Positions 33,163-41,484 of a stretch of DNA of 64,000 bases are shown here, piece after piece. Numbering within the stretch: position 1 is the stretch's first letter; every line of letters starts with the position of its first letter. The notes under the pieces are model-generated. The model saw only the letters and a list, made by a program, of their open reading frames with translations, was not told the DNA's origin and did not search any database. The DNA lies in NCBI RefSeq assembly GCF_047461615.1, contig NZ_JANSHI010000002.1:136927-200926 (forward strand), read 5' to 3'. Origin of the DNA: Thermostichus sp047461615 (GTDB taxonomy: Bacteria > Cyanobacteriota > Cyanobacteriia > Thermostichales > Thermostichaceae). A program made the translations under genes and the position numbers.

Positions 33163-34050
33163 TTAAGCCACAATTTTGACAGCTTGTTCCATACACCACC
33201 AGGGATCCTCCGCAAAAGCCGGCATGGGCGTGCTGCCCGCCTTGCCCAGGATGGCCAGCCGAACTTCCCGATCCAGCCGGGATCCCGATCCGTAAGGATC
33301 CTCAGAAGGGGGCTCCAGTCTTTGCCCCAGAGGGGGCATTGCCATGATGCCCGGCTGCATGCCAGTAGTGCTGACCCAGATTTTGAAGCGATCCACCGCT
33401 GTCTCTGCCTCTTCGGGCAGTTGCATCTGCAGCAGATAGCGAGGGCCAGAGCCGACCAACACGCTTTCGCTGGGGCGCAGGCGAGTAGGAAAGTCCGGCT
33501 GGTAGGGATAGACCAAGCCGACGCTGCACTGCCGTTCGTCAAAGACTGTTACACAGACATGCACTGGGGTGAGGGCCTTATTGCGCAAGGCGATGGCGAG
33601 GTTGCGGCCTGCCTGGATTTGCAGCTGGCCTTGGGGGTCCCGCGGCAGGGGTCTGACCTCGGCGGGCCTGGAGCCGCTGGCTGGCGTTTCCAGTTGCAGA
33701 AACTCCACTTCCAGGACATTGCTTAGGGCGTCGCTAGCCGGTTGCAGGTTGAGGAGGTTGTCGAAGGCGGCCACGTGCTCCAACAGCCGCACAAGCTTGC
33801 GGGGCAGAGCCTGCAGCTTTTTCACTGGGATGCGGAAAGCCGCCAGGGCCACGTCTTCTCCGCGGCGGTAGAAGTAATAGGTTGCATCCGGCAGCATCTC
33901 TACCCGCAGAGCCGCCGTTTCCGGTTCAGTGTAGGCCAGAAGCGGCGAGGCCGGCAGAGCCGCTACCAACTCGTCAACAGAGATCGGCACTTGGCTGGGA
34001 TCTGCACAGGTGAAGGCCACCCGCAACGGCTGGAACCGGAAAGATGACAT
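33163..34050 (-). CDS. DUF4384-like protein resembling the C-terminus of caspase-family proteins
   Basis: About 295 residues from ATG 34050; a TTG at 34158 would add 36. The sequence resembles the region behind the peptidase in bacterial caspase-like (C14) proteins: an ETAALRVEMLPDATYYFYRR strand, LVRLLEHVAAFDNLLNLQ, then a DUF4384-like part (NLAIALRNKALTPVHVCVTV, VGLVYPYQP, MQLPEEAETAVDRFKIWVST). No His-Cys peptidase domain is present in any frame upstream, so this is a free-standing partner or a remnant. It lies at the edge of the AT-rich island but has the normal GC-rich base use of the genome. Confidence 0.6.
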   Translation of the reverse strand: MSSFRFQPLRVAFTCADPSQVPISVDELVAALPASPLLAYTEPETAALRVEMLPDATYYFYRRGEDVALAAFRIPVKKLQALPRKLVRLLEHVAAFDNLLNLQPASDALSNVLEVEFLQLETPASGSRPAEVRPLPRDPQGQLQIQAGRNLAIALRNKALTPVHVCVTVFDERQCSVGLVYPYQPDFPTRLRPSESVLVGSGPRYLLQMQLPEEAETAVDRFKIWVSTTGMQPGIMAMPPLGQRLEPPSEDPYGSGSRLDREVRLAILGKAGSTPMPAFAEDPWWCMEQAVKIVA

Positions 34051-34301
34051 GGGCAATCCTAGAACTCGGCTCCAGAACCTCCAGATCGGCAGGCTAAGCT
34101 TTATGCTAGCTGTTGTCGCAAAGGCCAATCCTAGCTGCTGGAGATCCTGAATTTGCAATTAAACTTAACACTCCAATGAAGGGAAAGGGAAGCCAAAATC
34201 CTGTCTGCAAGTGATCCCCAATGGTCTATCCTTAGATCCTGGTGTCGGGTTTGTCGCTGGAGCAAAGCTGACGCCGTTTTCGAAGTCATTGATGGAGACC
34301 C

Positions 34302-34838
34302 ATGTTTAGCAAATCCTTTTCTTTCCAGAAAGCGCTGGCAGCGGCGCGTCGGCGGCTGTTGATTTGCATTCTGGCGCTGGGGCTGGCTGGGTTTGCTGGG
34401 TGGCCGGCCCTGGCAGCTAGGCAGATCCCTCCGGTACCCCTGTCGCCAACTGAAACCATTACTTTTACCGAGGCGCAACTGGCCCGCGGCAAGCAACTTT
34501 TTAACAAAACCTGTGCCCAGTGCCATGTGGGGGGTCAAACCCTTCCCAACCCAGATGTGACCTTGAAGCTTGCGGATCTGGCGGGGGCAACACCTCCTCG
34601 CGATAACGTGCTGGCAATCGTGGACTACATCAAAAACCCAGTCACCTACGACGGGGTAGAGTCCCTGGTGGAATACCATCCCAACACGCAGCTCTTGAGC
34701 GAGTATCCCCGCCTGCGCAACCTTACCGAGGAGGATCTGAAGTTAATTGCTGGCTATATCTTGGTTCAGGCCAAGACGGTGCCCGGCTGGGGCGGCACCA
34801 AGAGCGAATCCCACAGTGACCTTTCGGCCTATCTCTGA
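34302..34838 (+). CDS. psbV: photosystem II cytochrome c-550
   Basis: Extrinsic lumenal subunit that stabilises the oxygen-evolving complex; 178 residues including a signal peptide (RRLLICILALGLAGFAGWPA) cleaved after the alanine-rich stretch near residue 39. Heme c is bound by CAQCH (Cys71, Cys74, His75). The second axial ligand is His126 in LVEYHPNTQLL, which corresponds to the family His92. The C-terminus PGWGGTKSESHSDLSAYL fits. Its stop overlaps the psbV2 start by one base. Confidence 0.96.
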   Translation: MFSKSFSFQKALAAARRRLLICILALGLAGFAGWPALAARQIPPVPLSPTETITFTEAQLARGKQLFNKTCAQCHVGGQTLPNPDVTLKLADLAGATPPRDNVLAIVDYIKNPVTYDGVESLVEYHPNTQLLSEYPRLRNLTEEDLKLIAGYILVQAKTVPGWGGTKSESHSDLSAYL

Positions 34839-35356
34839 TGCCTGGGCAAACTCAAGGGACCAAGCGGTGGCGGATCCCTCAGCCGGCCTGGAGGTGGGCG
34901 GGGATCCTGCTCCTAGTTTGGCTGGGGTTGGCTAGCCCAGCGCTGGCCCGCGTGGATCCCTACGTGAGCCAATATCTGCGGGCAACTGGGCCGGTGGAGC
35001 TGCCCTGGGATGCGGAGGGACACACCCTTACCTTTACTCCGGAGCAGCTGAGCGACGGGAAAAACCGCTTCCAATCTGCTTGCTTGAACTGCCATGTGGG
35101 CGGCTCTACCCTGCCCGCTCCCAACATTTCTCTCTCGCTGAAAGACTTGCGTGGTGCCACTCCGCCCCGCGACACTATCCAAGCTCTTGTCGAGTACCAG
35201 CGGGATCCCCGCAGCTACGACGGCAGCAAGCCTAGCTACGGCTGCCGCCCTGTGCCCCCCTCTTGGATGGATGATGAGGCGCTGCGCAACCTAGCTGCCT
35301 TTATCCTCAGGGCCGCTCAAGTGGCCCCCGGCTGGGGATCCAACACCTTCAACTAA
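34838..35356 (+). CDS. psbV2: PsbV2, cytochrome c-550-like protein
   Basis: Paralogue of psbV in tandem, joined by a TGATG overlap; 172 residues. A signal peptide (WAGILLLVWLGLASPALA) is followed by a c-type heme site CLNCH (Cys82, Cys85, His86). Where PsbV has the distal histidine, PsbV2 has PSYGCRPVPP (Cys136), 50 residues after the heme histidine compared with 51 in PsbV. PsbV2 of Thermosynechococcus is known for unusual His/Cys heme ligation, and the same appears to hold here. It may partly replace PsbV or have a separate low-potential redox role. Confidence 0.92.
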   Translation: MPGQTQGTKRWRIPQPAWRWAGILLLVWLGLASPALARVDPYVSQYLRATGPVELPWDAEGHTLTFTPEQLSDGKNRFQSACLNCHVGGSTLPAPNISLSLKDLRGATPPRDTIQALVEYQRDPRSYDGSKPSYGCRPVPPSWMDDEALRNLAAFILRAAQVAPGWGSNTFN

Positions 35357-35416
35357 CCCCGTCCTGCCCCCCGCCAGGGATTGGTGGTAGCCTAGGGGAG
35401 AGGGAAGGTTGAGGTC

Positions 35417-35899
35417 ATGCTCCAGAACATCCGCTCCCTGCTCCTAGGGCTGTGGATCCTGGCCTTGGGGATTTTCCTGGTCCAAAACTGGGGATCGGCA
35501 GCGGTGGTTGTTGTAGCTGGGCAAGCTGGCCCTGCTGTACCTCTGTCGCTGGTGCTCTTGATGGCTTATGGAGTAGGAGTGGGCTTGGGATTTTTGTACG
35601 TGGGGTCTTGGCAGCTACGCGAGCGGGCGTTGCAGCGCCAGGCCATTCGCAAGCTCAACCAGCTCCTCGACCGGGTGCGCTTTTTGGAAGCGCAGCTACT
35701 TCCCCCCGACCACTATTTGCCACCAGATTTGCCGGATCCTGAGACAGGCCGCTATTCCTATTCCAATATCCCGCCGGAACGCATTCGCGATCCTGCCCCC
35801 GAACCCAGCGAACCTGAGGACGATGCAGCAACAACCCCCAGCTGGCGGATTGTCCGGCGGCCTTACTCTGCTGAAGAGGAGGAAGAATGGGATTCCTAA
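35417..35899 (+). CDS. LapA-like small membrane protein
   Basis: A 160-residue protein with two N-terminal membrane helices (LLLGLWILALGIFLVQNWGS and LSLVLLMAYGVGVGLGFLYV), a short basic helix with a coiled-coil character (RKLNQLLDRVRFLEAQLL) and an acidic, proline-rich tail (EPSEPEDDAATTPSW). The helical hairpin plus helix layout is that of LapA/DUF1049 proteins. The end overlaps the next gene by 13 bases. Function not known in cyanobacteria. Confidence 0.7.
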   Translation: MLQNIRSLLLGLWILALGIFLVQNWGSAAVVVVAGQAGPAVPLSLVLLMAYGVGVGLGFLYVGSWQLRERALQRQAIRKLNQLLDRVRFLEAQLLPPDHYLPPDLPDPETGRYSYSNIPPERIRDPAPEPSEPEDDAATTPSWRIVRRPYSAEEEEEWDS

Positions 35900-36777
35900 A
35901 CTGGTGGAGATCGTCTCCAGCCCCCGCCCCTGAGCCCGCCCCCGAACCCCAGGGGCAGAATAACTACCTGCTCATCGTGCTAGACAGTTGCCGCTTCGAC
36001 AGCCTGCTGGCGGCTAAGCCCAAGCACTTGCTGAAGCTAGGTCCTCTGGAAAAGCGCTGGAGCTACGCTTCCTGGACAGCTCCTGCTCACTACAACCTGC
36101 TCATGGGCCTGCTGCCCCATACCAGCCCCACCCACGTTTTTGCCTCCGAACACTACAAGCAGGAGTATTTGCGCTACAACGAGCGCCTCGGCACCCGGCA
36201 GCCGATTGAGTTCAAGCACCTGCTGCCTCACCTCTACCTGCCAACGCTCCTGAAGCACCAACTGGGCTACACCACCCACGCCCTGGTCTCCATGCCGGTG
36301 CTCAATCCCAGCACTCTGCTCAATCGCGACTTCGATTCCTACCGTCTCATGCCCCGGCACAACGACATGGCGGCTATGGTGGAGCAGTTGCGCTTTGATC
36401 CGGATCGCCCTAGCTTTTACCTGCTCAATGTAGGCGAAACTCACTATCCCTACGCCCTGCCCGATGAGGATCCCAGCGCGTGGCCCCACATTTCGGGGGT
36501 CAACGGGGTGCTCAAGCGGCTGGATGAAGGGAAAGAGGAGGGGATCCCTTTTTTCAGCGCCGCCCAGTTGGAGGAGCTGCGGCAGCGGCAGATTGAGGCG
36601 GTGCGCTACTTAGACGGGGTCTTTGAGCAGCTGTTCGATCTAGTTCCCAAAAACACCTACATCACGGTTACAGCCGACCACGGCGAACTGTTTGGAGAGG
36701 GGGGCTACTTCGGCCACGGCCCCATCCACCACGAAAAGGTGTTGGAGGTGCCCTTTATCGAGGGCAAAATTCGCTAG
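35887..36777 (+). CDS. sulfatase/alkaline-phosphatase-superfamily protein
   Basis: A 296-residue metalloenzyme-like protein. The N-terminal strand LLIVLDSCRFDSLLAA gives the metal-binding aspartate and a possible nucleophile. TADHGELFGEGGYFGHGPI with the following HHEKVLEVPF gives the second metal site of the sulfatase fold. GLLPHTSPTHVFASEHYKQE lies in between. It is shorter than true sulfatases (about 500 residues) and the canonical CxPxR sulfatase site is absent, so a phosphodiesterase or phosphatase is more likely. It converges with the AI-2E family gene. Confidence 0.75.
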   Translation: MGFLNWWRSSPAPAPEPAPEPQGQNNYLLIVLDSCRFDSLLAAKPKHLLKLGPLEKRWSYASWTAPAHYNLLMGLLPHTSPTHVFASEHYKQEYLRYNERLGTRQPIEFKHLLPHLYLPTLLKHQLGYTTHALVSMPVLNPSTLLNRDFDSYRLMPRHNDMAAMVEQLRFDPDRPSFYLLNVGETHYPYALPDEDPSAWPHISGVNGVLKRLDEGKEEGIPFFSAAQLEELRQRQIEAVRYLDGVFEQLFDLVPKNTYITVTADHGELFGEGGYFGHGPIHHEKVLEVPFIEGKIR

Positions 36778-36795
36778 GACAATGCCTATTGGAAG

Positions 36796-37914
36796 CTAGA
36801 CCTCCTGGATCTCCTCCCGGCGAGTTTCGAGGGGGCTTTTGCCGAGGGAGGTCACCTTTGCCGTCAAGTCCAACCCCTCTTCGGCGGCCAACTCGGCGGA
36901 ACGGGCCACCTCGTAGAGACTCTTCACCACGCTGCTGAGGGGGATGGCAACGATCACGCCCAGGATGCCCCCCAGCTGTGCCCCCGCCAACAGGGCAATC
37001 AAGATCCACACCGGGTTGAGGCCAATCAGCTCTCCCATCAGCCGGGGAGCGATGACCCGATCCTTGATCTGCTGCACGATCAGGGAGACCAGCACCACCT
37101 TGAGGCTGAGCCAAATGTCCTGGAAGGCCAGCAGCACTGCTGCCGCGCCAATACCAATGAAGCCCCCTACCAGCGGGATCACCTCCAGCAGGCCAATCAA
37201 GAGGCCAAACAAAAGCCCAAAGGGTACTCGCAGCAGCCCAAACGCTGGCACCAGCATCAGGGCCATCATGAACCCCAACACCAACTGGCTGATGAGAAAG
37301 TTCTGAAAGCTGAGCACCAGGGCTTCGCCGATGCGCGGCCCCCAGGGCTTGGGAAAGAGGCTGAGCAACCCCTGCCAAAACTGGCCCCCATAGAGCAGCA
37401 TGTAGAAGGCCAACACCAAGACCAACACCAAGTCGACCACCTGGTTAAAGGTGCCTAGGAGGATGTCGAGGGATTGGCTGGCAATTTTTTCAGCACCGGC
37501 CTGCAGGCGGCTGAGGAGAGTGTTCACCAGCTCCGGCTGGCCAAGGTTGATGTTGCGCTCGGCAGCCCAGAGGCTAATCTGGCCAAGCCAATGTTGTAAA
37601 GTATCCACCCACTCAGGGATCCGTGCCCCCAACTGCACCACCTGCTTAGCCAGGAGGGGCACAACGGCAATCCCCACCAAAACCAGCAGCACCACCGAGA
37701 GGGCAAAGACCAAAGCCACCGCTACAACACGGTTGACCCGGTAGCGCTGCAGCGCCTGGACTGGGTAGTTGAGCAAAAAAGCCAGTACCGCCGCTGTCAG
37801 GATGGTGGCGAGCAGATGGCCAAACAGACGGCCCACTTGCAGGGCCAGCCAGCCGCTAATGACCATCAAAATCCAGGTCACTAGCAGCCGCTGCAAGGGG
37901 GAAAAGCGGTTCAT
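36796..37914 (-). CDS. AI-2E family transporter (PerM/YhhT-like)
   Basis: Polytopic membrane protein of 372 residues in the AI-2E transporter family. There are about seven hydrophobic segments, including RVNRVVAVALVFALSVVLLV, LVLVLVLAFYMLLYGGQFW and GLLIGLLEVIPLVGGFIGIG. The family motif GLNPVWILIALLAGAQLGGI is followed by a final VIVAIPLSSVVKSLYE helix. Members were named for autoinducer-2 export but include ion transporters; the substrate here is unknown. It is upstream of no obvious partner. Confidence 0.87.
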   Translation of the reverse strand: MNRFSPLQRLLVTWILMVISGWLALQVGRLFGHLLATILTAAVLAFLLNYPVQALQRYRVNRVVAVALVFALSVVLLVLVGIAVVPLLAKQVVQLGARIPEWVDTLQHWLGQISLWAAERNINLGQPELVNTLLSRLQAGAEKIASQSLDILLGTFNQVVDLVLVLVLAFYMLLYGGQFWQGLLSLFPKPWGPRIGEALVLSFQNFLISQLVLGFMMALMLVPAFGLLRVPFGLLFGLLIGLLEVIPLVGGFIGIGAAAVLLAFQDIWLSLKVVLVSLIVQQIKDRVIAPRLMGELIGLNPVWILIALLAGAQLGGILGVIVAIPLSSVVKSLYEVARSAELAAEEGLDLTAKVTSLGKSPLETRREEIQEV

Positions 37915-37935
37915 GCCAGGGAGATCCCACCGAGC

Positions 37936-38712
37936 CTAAAAACCCAGGATGCTATATCCACTATCTACGTAGATCACCTGGCCAGTAATGCCGCTAGCTA
38001 GGTCGCTGGCCAGAAAAGCTGCCACATTGCCCACCTCGAGCTGGGTAATATTGCGCCGCAGGGGAGCTTTCTCCTCGACCGCGTGCAGCATGGCATGAAA
38101 ATCAGCAATGGCCGAGGAAGCCAAGGTGCGAATGGGTCCAGCAGAAATGGCATTCACCCGGATCCCGGCGGGGCCCAGCTCGGCTGCCAGGTAGCGAACG
38201 CAGGTTTCTAGGCCCGCTTTGGTGACAGCAGCCATGTTGTAGTTAGGCACCACTCGCACTCCCCCTAAGTAGGTGAGGGTGAGGACGCTGCTGCCGGATC
38301 TCAAGAGGGGCTTAGCGGCCCGGCAGAGGGCAATCAGGGAGTAGGTGCTTACATCCATGGCCAGGGCAAACCCCTGCCGCGAGATATCGCTAAAGTTGCC
38401 GCTCAGCTCCTCTTTTTTGACGTAGGCCAGGCAGTGAACCAGGATGTCGAGCTGGCCCCACTTTTGGGCCACTGCCTGAAATAGGTCGTTGATTTGCTGA
38501 TCGCTTTGGACGTCGCAGGGAAGGAGAAAATCCGGCTGCAGGGGCTCAGTGAGTTGTTGGACTTTCGTCTTGAAACGATCCCGCTCGTCCGGCAAGTAGG
38601 TAACCCCCAACGTAGCTCCTGCTTTGTGCAGCTGCTGGGCAATGCCCCAGGCAATGGAGCGCTCGTTGGCAATGCCGGTTACCAAGGCTTTCTTTCCGGT
38701 CAGATCTAGCAT
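37936..38712 (-). CDS. fabI: enoyl-[acyl-carrier-protein] reductase (NADH)
   Basis: Last reductive step of the fatty-acid elongation cycle; 258 residues, short-chain dehydrogenase fold. The nucleotide site KKALVTGIANERSIAWGIAQ is the FabI variant of the glycine-rich loop. The catalytic pair is in NYNMAAVTKAGLE (Tyr-x6-Lys). PIRTLASSAI and the C-terminal VIYVDSGYSILGF are FabI-specific. It lies 39 bases downstream of aspS on the same strand. Confidence 0.95.
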   Translation of the reverse strand: MLDLTGKKALVTGIANERSIAWGIAQQLHKAGATLGVTYLPDERDRFKTKVQQLTEPLQPDFLLPCDVQSDQQINDLFQAVAQKWGQLDILVHCLAYVKKEELSGNFSDISRQGFALAMDVSTYSLIALCRAAKPLLRSGSSVLTLTYLGGVRVVPNYNMAAVTKAGLETCVRYLAAELGPAGIRVNAISAGPIRTLASSAIADFHAMLHAVEEKAPLRRNITQLEVGNVAAFLASDLASGITGQVIYVDSGYSILGF

Positions 38713-38751
38713 AGGGAGACCAAGAAGTAGGGGTGGATGCTTATCCGTCGT

Positions 38752-40557
38752 TTAGCCGGGGTGGTAGGTGGAGGCCACGTGCAGTTCTTTAAGCTGCCTG
38801 GGCTCAACACCGGAGGGAGCGCCGGTGAGCAAGCACCTGGCCTGCTGGGTCTTGGGAAAGGCGATGACATCGCGAATGGAATCTTCCCCTGCCAGCAGCA
38901 TCACCAGCCGATCCAGTCCGTAGGCAATGCCCCCGTGAGGTGGGGTGCCGTACTCAAAGGCTTCTAGCAAAAAGCCAAACTTCTCCCGCGCCTCCTCAGG
39001 ACTAAGGCCAATGATTTGGAAAACCTGCTCCTGGATCTCCCGCTGGTAGATGCGCAGGGATCCCCCCCCCACTTCCACGCCGTTCCAGACCAAGTCATAG
39101 GCCTGGGCCCGCGCCGTCTTCAAGTCGGCCAAGTCGTCAGGATGGGGAGCAGTAAAGGGGTGGTGCAGGGCTTCCAGGCGGTTTTCTTCGGCGTTGAATT
39201 CAAACATCGGGAAATCCGTAATCCAGAGGAGATTCAAGGCATTCTCCGGGATCAAACCCAGTTCATGGCCTAGGTGCAGCCGCAGCCGGCCCAGCGACTC
39301 GTTGACCACCGCCGCAGGCCCTGCCCCAAACAGCAGCAGATCCCCTGGCTTGGCGTTGGTCAGCTGCCGCAACTGCTGTTCCTGCTCGGGGCTGAGGCTC
39401 TCCTTGAGGGCACCAATGGTGTCGAGGCTGTCGGGACGCACCCGAATGAAGGCCAAACCGCCTGCCCCGTACTGAGTGACGAGCTTAAACAGATCTCCGC
39501 CCGGTTTGATGCGGGTGTTGGAGATCTGTTCATCGCCGCCGGGCACTGGCAGAACTTTGACGACTCCTCCCTGCTGCAGGGCTTTGGCAAAGACTTGAAA
39601 GCGGGATCCCTGAAACACCGCCGAAACATCCACCAACTCCAGCCCAAAGCGGGTGTCGGGCTTGTCGGAACCGTAGCGATCCATGGCCTCGGCGTAGGTT
39701 AGCCGTGGGAAGGGCCGGGGCAGGTCGATCCCTTTAACGGTTTTGAAGATATGGCAGATGAGCCGCTCGTTGAGCTCCAGGATTGCCTCCTGATCCATGA
39801 AGCTCATCTCCATGTCCAACTGAGTAAACTCCGGCTGGCGATCCGCCCGCAGATCCTCATCCCGAAAGCAGCGGGCAATTTGGTAGTAGCGATCTACACC
39901 AGCCACCATCAGCAACTGCTTAAAAAGCTGGGGCGACTGCGGCAGGGCAAACCACTCCCCGGGGTTGAGGCGGCTGGGCACCAGGTAGTCTCTGGCGCCT
40001 TCCGGGGTAGAGCGGGTGAGGATGGGGGTCTCTACCTCGATGAAGCCTTCCTCGTCTTCCAGAAAGCGGCGGATGGCCTTGATGACCTGGTGACGCAGTT
40101 GCAGGTTGCGCGACAGCCGCTCCCGGCGCAAGTCCAGGTAGCGATAGCGCAGGCGAATCTCCTCCCGCACCTCTTCCCCTTCTTCCCCGGAGACGCTGAA
40201 GGGAAGCTGCTTGGCCACCCGGCTAAGAATCTCCAGCTGCTCTGCATAAACCTCCACTTCGCCCGTGGCCAGGCGGGGGTTGAAGGAGTCGGAAGGCCGG
40301 GGCTGAACTGTTCCCGTTACCCGCACCACGTACTCATTGCGCACCTCCTTGGCTAGCTCGTAGGAAAGAGGAGTCTTCTGGGGATCGGCCACCAGTTGCA
40401 CAATGCCGGAGCGATCCCGCAAATCGAGGAAGATCACGCCCCCGTGGTCGCGGCGGCGGTCGATCCAGCCATAGAGGGTAACCGTCTGGCCGATATGGGC
40501 TGGGCGCACTTGGCCACAGTAGAGAGAGCGAGGCGGGCGACGGATGGCAGCAGGCAT
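38752..40557 (-). CDS. aspS: aspartyl-tRNA synthetase
   Basis: Class IIb synthetase, 601 residues from ATG 40557; an ATG 14 codons upstream is possible. The N-terminal OB fold binds the anticodon (SLYCGQVRPAHIGQTVTLYG, GGVIFLDLRDRSGIVQLV). Motif 2 is YYQIARCFRDEDLRADRQPEF. The bacterial GAD insertion lies between about residues 300 and 410. Motif 3 is GIAYGLDRLVMLLAGEDSIR. The large GAD domain marks the bacterial type, which can be discriminating or non-discriminating; this cannot be settled by eye. Confidence 0.96.
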   Translation of the reverse strand: MPAAIRRPPRSLYCGQVRPAHIGQTVTLYGWIDRRRDHGGVIFLDLRDRSGIVQLVADPQKTPLSYELAKEVRNEYVVRVTGTVQPRPSDSFNPRLATGEVEVYAEQLEILSRVAKQLPFSVSGEEGEEVREEIRLRYRYLDLRRERLSRNLQLRHQVIKAIRRFLEDEEGFIEVETPILTRSTPEGARDYLVPSRLNPGEWFALPQSPQLFKQLLMVAGVDRYYQIARCFRDEDLRADRQPEFTQLDMEMSFMDQEAILELNERLICHIFKTVKGIDLPRPFPRLTYAEAMDRYGSDKPDTRFGLELVDVSAVFQGSRFQVFAKALQQGGVVKVLPVPGGDEQISNTRIKPGGDLFKLVTQYGAGGLAFIRVRPDSLDTIGALKESLSPEQEQQLRQLTNAKPGDLLLFGAGPAAVVNESLGRLRLHLGHELGLIPENALNLLWITDFPMFEFNAEENRLEALHHPFTAPHPDDLADLKTARAQAYDLVWNGVEVGGGSLRIYQREIQEQVFQIIGLSPEEAREKFGFLLEAFEYGTPPHGGIAYGLDRLVMLLAGEDSIRDVIAFPKTQQARCLLTGAPSGVEPRQLKELHVASTYHPG

Positions 40558-40602
40558 GGACGAGGTAAGAGAACGAGGGTCTGAGCCCCTATCATACAAA
40601 AC

Positions 40603-40731
40603 TCAGACCTCCTGTCTGGGAGCCCCTTCGGCTACCTGAACCCCCGCTTCGGCGGCAACCGTTTGGACGAGAGCGGGATTAAGGGTGGTCTCGGCAAAGA
40701 CTGCTGGCACCCCCAGGGCGCGAATTAGCCA
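40603..40731 (-). pseudogene. remnant of Zn/Mn ABC transporter substrate-binding protein
   Basis: About 42 codons read RALGVPAVFAETTLNPALVQ and TVAAEAGVQVAEGAP. This matches the region of ZnuA/MntC-type solute-binding proteins where an AVFAET(T/I)NP segment precedes the last metal ligand. The rest of the gene, including the signal peptide, metal histidines and C-terminus, is missing. It points away from the permease remnant on the other strand, so an inversion or double deletion must have taken place. Confidence 0.6.
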
Positions 40732-40758
40732 TCGTCTCAGCACTAGGCTGTTCCTTAA

Positions 40759-41031
40759 GTGCTGATTCCCAAGAGGGATCCTCCCATTCGGATCGTCTCT
40801 TCCGCCTTCTTTTCCCTGGGGATCCTCCAGCGGGCCCGCATCGAGCTCAGCCACTTTCTCTTCAGCAACATCCTGAAGGTAAGCAACGCCAGCGTGCTGA
40901 CAGGGGTGGGCATCACTCTCCTATTGCTGGTGCCTCGACTGCACCAAGTGAAGTTGCTGGGATCCCTGTTTGGCGCCAGCGGCAGCCTGCTGGGGATGTA
41001 CGCCAGCTACTCCCTCAACACGGCAACCTGA
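40759..41031 (+). pseudogene. remnant of Zn/Mn ABC transporter permease
   Basis: An open frame of 90 codons that strings together pieces of a ZnuB/MntB-type permease: IRIVSSAFFSLGIL, then ELSHFLFSNILKVSNASVLT, then a C-terminal-like GASGSLLGMYASYSLNTAT. A normal permease has about 270 residues, and most of the helices between these pieces are missing, so internal in-frame deletions are implied. The two neighbouring remnants suggest loss of a metal-uptake locus. Confidence 0.6.
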
Positions 41032-41035
41032 CGAC

Positions 41036-41317
41036 CTAGAAGCGGGAGGGACGAGCACCTCGGCTACTGCTGGCCTGACGCGGCAGTGCCTTGTTAACTC
41101 TTAAATCTCGGCCCATCCAAGTAGCTCCATCCAGTTCTTCGATAGCTTTTTGCTCGTCGGCTTCGTTTTCCAGCTCCACAAAGGCAAAGCCTCGCTTGCG
41201 GCCTGTTTCGCGATCTACTGGAATCTTGATTTGCTTGACAGTGCCGTATTCAGAAAAAACCAGACGCAGGTCTTCTTCACTGGCCTTGAAGGACAAGTTG
41301 CCGACAAAAATGGTCAT
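41036..41317 (-). CDS. RRM-type RNA-binding protein (Rbp)
   Basis: Single RNA recognition motif protein of 93 residues, the typical cyanobacterial Rbp. RNP2 is IFVGNLSF at residues 3-10 and RNP1 is KRGFAFVEL near residue 41. A short arginine/serine-rich tail (ASSSRGARPSRF) follows. Cyanobacterial members are often induced by cold and bind RNA chaperone-fashion; some target mRNAs to thylakoids. It stands alone next to the transporter scar. Confidence 0.93.
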   Translation of the reverse strand: MTIFVGNLSFKASEEDLRLVFSEYGTVKQIKIPVDRETGRKRGFAFVELENEADEQKAIEELDGATWMGRDLRVNKALPRQASSSRGARPSRF

Positions 41318-41484
41318 AACCCTGCGAACTCCGAACTTTACCCTCTAGCGCTCAGTTCGGAAGCTCGCCTGGTTAGACCCTTGGCTTGATCCGAAACTGA
41401 TGCCAACCCCATCTTAGTCCTAGCAGCAGCATTTGCAAACTCCCCCCTCCAAAATTTTCTGCAGACATCCCCGAGCCAGGAAAT

